Assembly (NCBI GenBank): GCA_022453515.1
Contig: JAJNNY010000001.1
Span: forward strand, 434,001-498,000
DNA from: Astrocystis sublimbata
Taxonomy: Eukaryota; Ascomycota; Sordariomycetes; Xylariales; Xylariaceae
Direction: 5' to 3'
DNA: 64,000 bases
Position 1 is the first letter of the stretch, and every line of letters begins with the position of its first letter. Below, in pieces: positions 49,648 through 62,514 of the stretch. The notes beneath the pieces are model-generated. The model saw nothing but the letters and a program-made list of their open reading frames with translations, did no database searches and had not been told where the DNA came from. The position numbers were made by a program, and so were the translations under genes.

Positions 49648-50989
49648 ATGCAGGCGTTGATGCAAGTTGTAGCGCCTCGCTATGGAAGGCTCATGAAGAC
49701 GGCTGTGACTGCAGCCAATCTGACTCCGTTTCTTTGGGTGGTCTCGGCTCCTAATCTTCATGCGCCAGCTCTCTTCAATTGTACACGGTGGTCGTCTTCT
49801 AACTCGCGATGGAAGCAACGACAAGGAAAAGACTCCTTTGTGCGCGAGGCCAAGGTCCGGGGTTTGAAGAGTCGTGCCGCATTCAAACTGCTCGAAGTAG
49901 GTTGTCTCGTCAAACGCAGGCTCTATGCATTGACTTACGTGCGCTACTCGGTAGATGGACTCCAAGTACAACCTATTCAAAAGAGGCCAAACAGTTCTTG
50001 ATCTCGTGAGTTACCAACCCTTCATCTAAGTGCCATACTGAGGATATGAAAGGGTTACGCACCTGGGAGCTGGTCTCAGGTAAGAGTGTCTCGGCACGCC
50101 AAGTCTCGTTTCCATCGTTGAACACCTACAGGTTGCCGTGCAACGAACCAAACCCTACGGGCGAGTTGTTGGAATCGATCTCATCCCGGCACAACCTCCC
50201 AAAGGGGTGTCTACCATTCAAGGAAATTTTCTATCGCCTGTTGTGCAGAAAATGGTCAAGGATTACCTGGCCGAGTTTGCGCAGCGAGAACGTACACCAG
50301 AGCAAGACGAGGAGACGTCTGAAGATGAAGATGATGAGGCTGTCCTTGCCGAGAAACCCAGCTATATCGATGCTGAACGGGCAGAATCCTTTGAATTGGA
50401 TCATGCAAGGAGGCGGGATGATGGAAAGCTCGTCGATGTAGGAATGACCGCACTTCTTAGCTCTTCAAACCCCCGTGTTGCTGACTATCTCACAGCTAGT
50501 GCTCAGCGACATGTCAGCTCCCTGGTTACAAACCTCCGGCTTTTCCAGCAACTCATTGAGTAACCCGCATTACAGGATGATGAACACGAGCGGCATGGCT
50601 TTCCGCGACCACGCGGGTAGTATGGTTGGTTACGACCCTTTCCGAAAGGATAGTGTTGGAAATGAGGACTCGGAATGCTAACACAGCCACCTAGGACCTC
50701 TGCTTGGCCGCGCTGCAATTTGCAAGTGACACACTTCGGGCTGGGGGCCACTTCGTTTGCAAATTCTATCAAGGGTCTGAAGATAAGGACCTGGAATTGA
50801 AACTCAAAAAAATGTTTGACAAGGTGTTTCGCGAGAAACCGGAGTCGTCGCGAACGGTAAGCCAACTGCATTGTATTCGTCTCACTGCGGGCTTCCAGAA
50901 GCTGATTAACTACACAGGAATCGAAGGAAGCGTATTTCGTAGCATTACGCCGGAAAGGCGATGTCACGTTCGAGGACATCTCAAACTGA
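49648..50989 (+). CDS. MRM2: Mitochondrial 21S rRNA (uridine-2'-O)-methyltransferase
   Basis: Seven exons (49648-49896, 49955-50005, 50053-50079, 50132-50437, 50496-50624, 50695-50856, 50918-50989) encode 331 residues; all six introns are phase 0. The FtsJ/RrmJ signature is complete: RSRAAFKL (catalytic Lys), TVLDL joined to GYAPGSWSQ (SAM-binding loop), VVGIDLIP, VLSDMSAPW (catalytic Asp), GGHFVCKFYQG (second Lys) and ESKEAYFVAL (Glu), i.e. the K-D-K-E tetrad. The first 35 residues are basic and hydrophobic without acids, fitting a mitochondrial presequence. An acidic insert (EEDED-like run, about residues 155-170) interrupts the fold between two strands. The enzyme methylates a uridine of the large-subunit rRNA A-loop and supports mitoribosome assembly. 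Confidence 0.93.
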
Positions 50990-51841
50990 TCAATGTACTA
51001 TTGCACCCGTAATACCTGCATAGTAAGGTAGCGAACAACTTTTTCAACCCAGTCAGTGGCGCTGGCAATGAATTAATAAGACGATGAACTGAATTCATAT
51101 CATTGCCGAACCTCATCACCTCTAAGCGTTGCTACTAAAACCACCAGCCGCCCGCCTGCCTTCCGCATTTTCCTCCTTATTATAAGCATCTCTAGGTAGT
51201 AGCACCAAAGGAAACACCACCGTTGTCGCTGCCGTCTATAAGTTAGCCGAGTGGACCACAGCGACCCCCAGCATCATATTGATTGTGGCGAGGTAGTAGG
51301 CACCTACCTCATATTTGATAGTCGACATGCGCAGGTTCAGAAGCTATGTACCCGTACATTACATCCATGGATACCACTGCTGCACTCGCAGAAGGTACGA
51401 TATATGCAACAGCCTTAATCCTGAAAAGGAATCACACTACCTAGGTATCGATCAAATGCTGGGTGTTCGGTATGAGGGTCGAGAGCGACCAGGTGGCAGT
51501 TGCCTCGAGCCACCCGAAATTTTATGTTGGGTATTTTCCACGTCACCTGCCCAATGCCAGCGATGCCTTCCATGCGTGATCTTTCGTCGACTTGCTCGTT
51601 GCCTACTAGATACCTGGCAACATCAACACGTCTGTTATGATGTTCCTGATCCCCTCCTCTTCCCATTTACCACTTCTCTCCCATCTCGCTGAACTAGCTG
51701 CCTAGTGTTCTGTCTATCAGCTAACAAATTGATCAGCTTGCTTCTTTGATGTTCTTGGTCTATTGGATCAGTCGGCTTCTTCGTTCCAATCTCTAATTCG
51801 ATCGTTCTGTTATCCTCCTATTAGCCACCCAGGTACGCATC
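50990..51841. other. Intergenic, no gene seen
   Basis: A pyrimidine-rich stretch leads into the MFS gene. One TACCTAGGTA element lies at 51438-51447. The 125-residue frame at 51315-51692 has no domain. Confidence 0.5.
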
Positions 51842-54275
51842 ATGTTCAACAAAGACTCCTGGGTATTTCCCCGACCACCTCTCGAGCCATCACCCGATGA
51901 TATGCACGATGTGTGTCTCAACGATGAACTGCCCGATTCTCGTTCGACACGTTCTCCAGGTGGTCGGCCGGAATGCCTCAAAAACCTTGCTCATGAGTGT
52001 CTGTTTGTTGCCTTGATCGCCCTCGCTGCAGCAACACCCGTCTTCCTGCAACGATCTATCGTCGTCGTAACATCTTCTATAGCGGTCTCGCTCGATATGT
52101 CACCAGCCGAGTTGGCTTGGTCTACTGCCAGTTCTGGGTATATAGTAGCTGATGCCTTTTCCAACCATCCATGCTAACAATTCACCCTCGGCAGACTCAC
52201 CACTGGTGCCTTTCTACTACCGTTCGGCTATATCGCCGATACATGCCGAGTACTCCCTCGCAAAACACTTCTCGTTGCCAGCTTGGCAGCTTTCTCCTTG
52301 CTTGCTGTGTGCACGTCGTTCTCACAGACCGGCATTGTTCTCGATGTCGTTTCTGGTCTAACTGGAATCGCTTGTGCAGCCAATGTCCCTATCGCATTGG
52401 GCATACTGAGTCTAATATACCCGGAGGACTCTCGTCGAAGGAACATGGTATTCTCGTCCTTCTTCATGGGCACACCTGCCGCAACTATCATCGGGGGGCT
52501 GGGTTCCGGAGGGCTTGCTCTGAGGATGAGTTGGAGGGCTTCTTTCATTGCTTTGGGATGCCTGTTCGCTGTTATCGCAGTCTTGGCTTGGGTATTCGTT
52601 CCCACTGTTCCTGAGCCCGAGATCAACTTACAGAAATCGGAGCTACACAAAACGACGGTTCGTGATGAACCATCTATCATCATGCTTGGTGCCCCCAAAG
52701 TCATGACGACTATCATGCAATTTGACTGGCCTGGGCTATCTCTATTGATTACAGGTGTTTTGCTCTTCACCGTGTCTCTTACTATTGGTCCTGAGGGTCC
52801 CGAACCCTGGAAAACACCCACCGTCATTCTTCTCCTCACACTGGGATTGCTGTTCCTGAGCTGTTTCGTCGTTTGGCAAAATGTCTCCAAGAGACCAATG
52901 ATCCCTCCTTCATTATGGGCCCATTGGAGTGTGACATTGGTGCGTCTCATTTTCCATGTTGTATGTGGATAATACTGATAACTTCAGGTCGTTATCTGCA
53001 CATTGGGGGCTTCAATGGCTTTCTACTCGCAGTTATTCTGGGTGTCCATGTTCATGCAGCAACTTGAACACCTCAATTCTTTCGAAGTCGCAGTTCGTTT
53101 GTTACCACAAGCCCTCGTTGGACTTTTGGCAAGCCCACTTGTTGGCCTCTTCATGCATGCAGTTCCTGGCACGGGCTTGCTGGCATTCGCGGCTTCCGCC
53201 CTTTTTCTCAGCAACATCTTTCTCGTTTTTCTTCGGCATGATGGCCACTACTTGCTCTGGATATTCCCATCATTGATGCTGAGCACAGTTGGTATGGACT
53301 GGATCATGAATGTTGGATCTGTAAGACTCAACAACCATATCACCTGTATAGACATGATCTGACAAAATTTAGCTCCATATACTATCTTCGCTGCCTCGCG
53401 AACACCATTCAGTCGGGGCTTCGCTTCTCCAGACCACGAGTCGACTTGGTGTCCCACTTGGTCTCGCAGTGACTACTTCAATCTGGTCTTCATTCGATGG
53501 AAAAGCAGATTGGTCTCAACCCGAGCTTGCCTATACACACACATTTATCGCAACCACTGCTTTCGCCAGTCTTCCACTCTTACTCGTTCCATTCATTCGC
53601 ATTGGGAAGCAAGGACACACAATGGGGGTGAATCCTGATCCCGAGAAAGAAAGCTCAGAGAAAGGACCCCCAGGTGAAATGAAGCGCAGAACACTTCTAC
53701 TGAGCACCCCATCGTTCTCACCCACCGAGACCGACAAGAGTTGCATCAAGGACGACGAACACCGGCCCAGTAAAAGATGGTCCCTTGTCGGAAGCTCGGT
53801 CCCGTCGACTGCAGGTAGATCAACCCGGGCTCCGTCCATCTCGTCGCAATCGTCAATGGGAATGGATACCTCGAGGACCGAAAGCATAGCCAGGACCGCG
53901 ATTCGCCAAGGCCGTTGCTCGTCCGAGAAGGTCGTGTGGATTGTATGTGAAGAATGCGGCACCAGCAAACGCCAGCGGGAGTCGTCGGCCCACACGCTCC
54001 TCGGCGACCCAGCGCGGTACTTCAACGATGTCATGCACGGTCCCGATCATAATGTCAGCGCCAGGGATGCCGCTCATCATCGACCCCAGCATCTGCCTCA
54101 CCATCACCCACTTAACCAACAGCATCCCCAGAGGATTCGACGGAGCCCCCCGCGACTTGGGAGCCCAACCCGCAATAGCACAACGCAAGTGCCCTTTCCA
54201 GCACGAAGACGTCTGCCACTGGTCAATCGCCAAATCATGACCCATCAGATGTTGACTCACGGTTTTCAGCCATAA
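51842..54275 (+). CDS. Major facilitator superfamily exporter, 14-helix (DHA2-like)
   Basis: Exons 51842-52137, 52195-52939, 52988-53320 and 53373-54275 give 758 residues with all junctions in frame. About 70 cytosolic residues precede helix 1 (ECLFVALIALAAATPVFLQ). Family marks include FGYIADTCRVLPRKT (motif A region), an antiporter-like loop around GTPAATIIGGLGSGG, and about 14 helices in total. Such carriers export drugs or metabolites across the plasma membrane in exchange for protons. The C-terminal 230 residues are a disordered, Ser-rich cytosolic tail, with an ordered-looking patch VVWIVCEECG...GDPARYFNDV and a His/Pro-rich end. Whether the last stretch is really coding or hides an unspliced intron is not certain. 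It converges with the acyl-CoA dehydrogenase. Confidence 0.88.
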
Positions 54276-54823
54276 ACCCGAATACGAATGGCCGCAGCAT
54301 ATTTTCAGTGGTGTCTGTCTTTCCAGCAGGGATAGGCAATCCCAAGTGCGAAATTTATCTTTAGCAGGTCTCTTGATATAGTAGTGTAAAGCATGGATAT
54401 CTTTTGGGCCTCTGACTGTCGAAGGGGGGTTGAAGACTTTAGCTGAATGGATTATGGGCAGATGGTGTTACTTCATGTTTGATATAGCTAGATACTTTTT
54501 TGAGGACCTTAGCTTGGCCTAAATTATTGATCGAATTGCCTTGTTACACTCACGGTTTTTGAATCGGAACACTGTATTAAACCTATCCTTAAAGGAAAAG
54601 TAGGTCCGAAGTCAAAAGTAAGTATCGTTCTGCATCGTCTTGTGCGTGAACGCTCCGAAATCATTGCTGCATGTGTTCTAACATGAATGCATTGATATCA
54701 AGCTATGTTACATATGAGGCTAATTGACAAAACGCTGTCTTTACTCCATGCCGGCAATGCGACGTTAAATCACTTATTTCTACCTGAACACATATGCTGC
54801 CCCGCTCTCCTAAAATTGTCTGA
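54276..54823. other. 3' regions between convergent genes
   Basis: AT-rich sequence between the MFS stop and the dehydrogenase stop, with no gene seen. Confidence 0.5.
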
Positions 54824-56494
54824 TTATAACTTTGCGCTCTTGGGCATTTTTGCCATGGCCTGTCGAACGCCGAGATCGCCCAAGACCTCTTCGGCACCGC
54901 CGAGGATGGCGTCGAACTTGTAGGTACGATGGAACATCTCAATCACTCGTCCCATGCCTGACTGCGTCAGGCCACGGCCGCCAAATATCTGCACGGATTC
55001 ATCGGCGATTTCGTGAGCCGCCCGCGTGATGCTCATCTTGAGGAGACCGATGGGGCCACCCAGATGCTTGGCTTGCTCGCTATAAGGCATGTTGCACATC
55101 TGATATGTTATGCTCTCTAGCCATGCTTGGTTTGCTTCCACTAATGCGATCATCTTTGCGAGCCTGTTGAAATGTGGTTGTTAGCTTTGGTTGACATTGG
55201 AGTGAGTGAGAGGGCATTGGAACTTACTTTTGTCGGATCACAGGCTGATCTATCAAGCGCTTGCCGAAGACGATGCGCTGGTGCGCCCACTTTAGGCACT
55301 CCTCGACCACAGTTCTGCTCATGCGGACGGAAGTAGAGGCCATGCTCCATCGCTCGTGGTTGAAATTGCTAAGAATCACGTAGATGCCCTTGTTCTCCTC
55401 GCCGAGCAGATTCTCGACCGGAACCTTGACGTTGTCAAACGTAATGTAAGATGTGCCGGCAGCGGGAGAGTACGAGGTCTTGATCGGCTTCGTCTCGACG
55501 CCTTCGCCGCGCTCAATCAGAAGCACACTCAGCCCTTTCTCAGTCCGCACGCCCGTGATGAAGTAGTCGCAGTACACGCCGTTCGTGATCCACTTCTTGG
55601 TCCCGTTGACGATGTAGTGTTTGCCGTCGGGCGTCTTCGTGGCCGTGGTGCGCAGCGACGCGACGTCAGACCCGGCGAACGCTTCCGTGATGGCCAGGCA
55701 GATGTACTTCTTCCCGCTGAACATCTCGTCCATCAGGGCCTTCTTCCGCTTCTCGTCCTTCATGTAGTTCATGATGCAGGGCAGGCCGATGACCATGCCG
55801 GCGAGCTGGCCGTCTTGAAAGCCTCTGGCATTGGAGCGCACGCCTTCCTGGCCGATGATCATGTCGTGGAAGTAGTCGAACTCTTCGCCTTTCACGGCGC
55901 CATCTAGTAGGTCCACACCGTGGAGATGCTTGCCCGGCCCTAAGCGCATGTGCAGGATGCCAGCCTTGGACATGCGCTCCACTAGCTCCTGGCTGATGTA
56001 TTTGCCGTCGGCTTCGCGGGCCAGAGCCTCGGGTGTGATGTACTTGTCGTTGAAGACGCGCATGGCCTTCTGTAACCTCCGGTGGCTCTCGTTGAAGTAT
56101 GGGGATTTGAAGGCTGGGGTTAGCCAGAGAGGCTCGGCGTAGGGGACGAGGGAGAGGTCTAAGTAGAGCACGCAGAGTCAGTATTTGCCATTCCGAGGAG
56201 TGGGATTGAATGGCAGGGCTGCTTACCACCTGGCTGTGGTGTGACTACGGTGGGCTTCTCGCCCTCGACGGTACCGATCTGGAGGTCGTCGTACTTGACG
56301 AGGACCTCATGTCGGTGCAGGTTGTAGAAAGCGCTTGTGGCATCTTGGCCAGCGACCTGGCGTAAAACACCCTCACCTCCGGGGTGCGCGTCGAGGAAGT
56401 CGCTTACATCGTAGACCTTGCTATCGACAATGAACCAGACCGAGTCCTCGGTGTTGTGTTTGGCGACCTCGTCGCGCGTGAATGTCTTGGCCAT
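54824..56494 (-). CDS. Cytochrome b5-acyl-CoA dehydrogenase fusion protein
   Basis: Exons 56494-56227, 56158-55228 and 55163-54824 give 512 residues. Residues 1-75 are a cytochrome b5 heme domain: HPGGEGVL supplies one axial His (H37) and NLHRHEVL the other (H60), 23 residues apart as in flavocytochrome b2. A short Pro-rich linker leads to an acyl-CoA dehydrogenase with N-terminal helices, the FAD/substrate strand region (ITEAFAGSDVASLRTTA, KKWITNG) and the C-terminal helical domain (FGKRLIDQPVIRQK, then FGGRGLTQSG). The fusion would pass electrons from reduced flavin to heme; this pairing is known in fungi, but physiology is poorly defined. No peroxisomal SKL-type end is present (ends KSAKL, which only loosely resembles one). 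The usual Glu after GGxG is replaced by Ser. Upstream is a 2.27-kb divergent gap. Confidence 0.92.
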
Positions 56495-58764
56495 GGTGGG
56501 TGGGTATTGGTTTGGGTTCGGGAGGTTGAATGCGCTGAAGAGTCTAAGTCTACCTAGGTAGGTAGAGAGTCTAGGTGGAAAGGAGGCCTGCTGTAAGAGG
56601 ACGATGGAGAGAGAGTGCGTGGTCCAAGAATGGAATAGAGGAAAAGAACAATGAGAAAATGGAGAGAGTAGGAGGAAAGCTAACAGATGACCACCTCGGC
56701 ATTCCAACCCAGCAGGTTACTAGTACAATATCCATGATATGTTCTTCGGCTGTCAGATTCGTCGGTAAGAAACAAACATCCCCCACGACGTCAGTGGAGC
56801 CCTATCGGTGAGGACTTACTCTCCCGCCTACCAAAAGCATGGCAACGAGGTACCTTCTGCTAAGACACATTGTAAACGAGCCTCGGCTCAACCGTCCAGG
56901 CCCGCCATGGTGCCTACGATTGCATTCAGTCGGCCTCTGATTGGCGGCCCCGAATGAATCGCGTGCCGGGAACCCCGGACCTGGGAGCAGCTAGGCTGGT
57001 TTTAGCCTTAGTCAGATCTTCACCTTCACATGCAATCTGGGGTATGGGGGAGTGGCTGGCCAGATGCGTGACTAGTAAGTACTATACATACTTCTTAAAT
57101 GTGTAAGTCGTGCTATTCATTGAATCCGACTGACTGATGATTAGATGCCATCTCCTCTCTCTTCTTGCCGACGCGTGCAGGCCTGCGCTTTGTTCGTGAA
57201 GGGTTGCGCTGCGCTACACCCTCTCAATCGTTACGAGCCATACATAAGATGTACACCTTACGGGTTGGTTTACTACACTGCAAGCTTGACTGAACAAGGC
57301 CAGTATAGTATAGTAGGTACAGTAAGTTCATTACTACTTTTTAGATCGGGCAGCAAGTCAGTCGTCAGGTTTCCCTCGCGACATGCTCAGCTACTAATTC
57401 ATCCAAGGTGCTTAGACATGCCCCGTCAATTACCTATCTACCCCGGCCTATACAGTACCTACCTGGAGTGAAGACTCGCGGCATAGGTTTGTTGTCCGCG
57501 ACGCCACCTTCGGTATCTAGGTGATACCCGCGATACCTGTGCCAATGTGGGTTTCTTGAGAATTGAAGAGGCTGATCCATAAGGAGCCACCGTAAGAGTG
57601 GCTACTACCATACTCCCAAACGAACGGCCCTACATCAATTTGTGCAGCAACCCTTGTGTTCCAAGCCATACACGATATCCTTATTACTAACCTTGGGGAT
57701 AATCGCAATTAATCTCGAAGCATGTTGCCGAGTGCCGTCGACTCGACTTGGAAGGCTTGCACTTCGCTTATTATCGGGGCCGGAAGCCCCATTTGATCAT
57801 TAGATAAGAACTGAGGCCGCCGGTCGTCTTAGCGTCGGCATGCACCAAATGTGCAGTGTGGCAGTGCTACAATCCTGAGGGGTTTCCCACGACAATGGCC
57901 TTGTGATAACTTTCAAGTGACGCCAGTTGTTCACTACGTAAGAGAATATCTTGGTTTTCAGCCGGTCTTTGCTTGATATCCATTCCGACTGGTGTATGTT
58001 ATCCTACAAGCACAAACGCTAGTTTAATCGCCCTCGTCCGTCGTAAGTTGCCTGATTTCTTTTCCCAAGTCTCGTCCGACTTTTGGCTCCGTTGTCGGTG
58101 CACTCGGGCACCCGCGCTACAACACAACGTCGAAGTCCTATCTCCTTTTTTTTTCTCTTTTTCCTCTCTTCTGTCTGATAACAGCCTGTCAGGCCACTTC
58201 TGTCGTTCATCAAGCTAGTGCTGTCCAATTGAACCCAAGGAACGCAAGGCGTGACTTATCCGTGCAGCATCAGGTCTCAGAAACACGCGAATTCCATGCG
58301 GCTCACTTCTCGTAGCATTTGTTTTGTACATCCTTGTACGGTCGTATCGGCCAAGTTTATGTTGGTCGACTTCATTGTCCTTCACTATCTTATCTGTACA
58401 CATCTCAAAATGCTGTTGCAACTGCCAAGACTATCCTGTCCAACCCCCCCTTACTTCGAACACAAGCTTTACAATAGCTGCCTATGCGAGTACAGATATA
58501 TCTGTGGCTTGCCTAGAACCTGCAAGCTGCGGTTAAGGCTTGATCTTAACCTGTGTGATATCATGTGCCGCGCTTCGTCGTCGTCTGCTATATAAAATAC
58601 ATGAGCGCCAAGATACACATCATCCGTGCTCGCGAAGTAATGAGTAGCTCGGCTTCTTCCTACGCAGCCAGCTTTATTGTTGGCTGATCTCATTCCCCTA
58701 TGCCATTTATCCTTTCGCTCAAAAACACTTTTGCGATTCCCGATTCTATAAGTAACAGGTGACC
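56495..58764. other. Intergenic between divergent genes, no gene seen
   Basis: 2.27 kb between the dehydrogenase and amine oxidase starts. TACCTAGGTA occurs at 56551-56560, 57 bp upstream of the dehydrogenase start. A pyrimidine tract lies at 58139-58170. The frames at 57145-57471 and 57973-58595 show no domain. Confidence 0.5.
58587..58600 (+). promoter_or_regulatory. Possible TATA box of the amine oxidase gene
   Basis: The sequence GCTATATAAAATAC lies about 170 bp upstream of the ATG at 58765, an acceptable distance for fungal promoters. An ATG at 58601 follows it directly and opens a 28-codon frame ending at 58687; whether that is inside the transcript is unknown. Confidence 0.35.
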
Positions 58765-60894
<2,130 letters not shown>

Positions 60895-62208
60895 ATGAAA
60901 CAAACGCAGTTCACTTTCGCTTTGTGGGGATAGATGCGTGAAACCGGGAATTGAGACAATATTTTCATTGAGATATAAGAAACTGTGACATAGATTCTAA
61001 GACAGGTCGTTGCGTAGGTTGTTTCCAACTCGGTATGAACTCCAAATCTAAGATCGATATACATAGTGGAGCAGCTAGTAGACATGAGAATGCAGAAAGT
61101 AGACTCCCAAACTGATGAGTGGAACGGGAGCCATGACAACTCATCTGTGGTCGATTTCGGCGAGATGAAAAGTAAACCTAAGGAAGGTAGGTCTATGATA
61201 TATGACTGAATCCAGTCTCGTTTACTAAGGACGACCCCCCACCCCCGCCCCCACTAGACACTCCACAGTGCTAAGTACCTCCTACCTCATTCGATAATCG
61301 ATAAGAGATGCAGAGCGCCCGGGCGGGCATTGATCTGCTACCCCCGTTAGCGCAGGCTATCTAGGGTGCTACCTAGGCGAGCGAGGGGCTAAGGTTGTCA
61401 CTTAGCACGCTTGGGTAGCGCTACAGGAGGTGGCATTGTTGATCAAGTGATGCCGTCAACGAGCCGAATCCGTTCATGGCCATATCATCTGAGCTAGCTG
61501 ATGTCGTTACCTACCTATGTGCATCCATACACATATACATATACCCTCTGACTTAGTTAGATGATGAGAATCTATCTAGATGTAGCACCTAGGTATGTAC
61601 ATAGACTGGCCTGTTCTGGCCGACCTCACACGCCAGCAAGTTCAGAATAAGCCCCAGTGGCAGCGGGCGGGACTGAAGCGCGCGACCCTGTTCCCTGTCT
61701 CGCCTGGCTGGCGGCGACGGGGGCCTGAACGGGACCTCGTCAGCTGCTGGGGGGCGTCGCACTTTAGGCAAGGTGAGCCTGGGTGCGGGCTGTTGTTCGT
61801 CATCGGGGCGTCCCACCCTGGCGAGCCTGGCTTCTCCCGTGCTGTACCTCCTAGGTACCTAAGGGTGCTAGATTACCACTGTGCCCGCCTTCGCAGCAGC
61901 TCTACTGTACTCGTACTACTAGTAGGTACATGTACCCCATCAACTTACAGCTTTGGGCACCCGACCTCAGGGCTTCGACCTTGGGGCCGTTATGCAACCA
62001 ATCTTGGGTCCAAAGTTGACTACATACTGACCTAACTTCCACTGCCAACCTGACCTGAGCCTTAGCATTCGTATTCTGCCAACCTGGACCTCCATCACTC
62101 CATTTCTCCTGGTCTTCATCTACCTCTTACTCTCCGTGTCTTGTTCCATACAAGCTACCTTAAGGTAGCTGTAGCTGCCTGCCTCGCCCGCTCTCAACAC
62201 CTATCGAG
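60895..62208. other. Intergenic upstream of ATG2, no gene seen
   Basis: About 1.3 kb. TACCTAGG-type elements recur at 61370, 61586 and 61850. The 146-residue frame at 61595-62035 shows no domain. An 18-bp palindrome lies at 62153-62170. From about 62090 the sequence is pyrimidine-rich, as just before fungal transcription starts. Confidence 0.5.
62153..62170. repeat. 18-bp perfect palindrome AGCTACCTTAAGGTAGCT
   Basis: The sequence equals its own reverse complement. It lies 38 bp before the upstream ORF of ATG2 and may be in its promoter or leader. Confidence 0.85.
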
Positions 62209-62340
62209 ATGCACTTCTCCCCGCATCCCGAGCGCCGGGGCATCGTGATCAACCAACAACAACCTATGTTCCCCACGCGCGCTTCACGCGCTGCTGCTTC
62301 CGCTGCTGCTGTCGCTGCTGTCACTGCTGCTGAAGCCTAG
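62209..62340 (+). CDS. Upstream ORF in the ATG2 leader, 43 codons
   Basis: ATG at 62209 (context GAGATGC) opens a complete 43-codon frame ending in TAG at 62338-62340, 174 bp before the ATG2 start. The second half is Ala-rich, coded by a run of GCT triplets. If the transcript begins in the pyrimidine-rich zone near 62100-62150, this ORF is translated first and would lower initiation at ATG2. There is no evidence that the peptide itself does anything. Confidence 0.4.
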   Translation: MHFSPHPERRGIVINQQQPMFPTRASRAAASAAAVAAVTAAEA

Positions 62341-62514
62341 GCTAGCCATTCATCCTGATCCTGACAGCCGAGACAGGCCCCCGAGCCCGTTTCCTCTACC
62401 TGCCTTATCACCGGTCACGACTCAGTACTTGCCTCCTGTTTCCGTGAACTTTGCCTTTCCGTGAATCAAGTCCGGGTCTGGTCCGAGTCTGGCCCACGCC
62501 GAACACCGCCCGCC

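Noticed and set aside
52228..52950. 240-codon minus-strand ORF
   Set aside because: Antisense to MFS exon 2, which has clear transporter helices.
53531..54260. Minus-strand frames of 167 and 135 residues
   Set aside because: Antisense to the MFS tail. The 135-residue frame has hydrophobic parts, but no family resemblance or splice support.
55356..55907. 183-codon plus-strand ORF
   Set aside because: Antisense to the acyl-CoA dehydrogenase domain; composition rich in Val, Arg and Asp as expected for a shadow.
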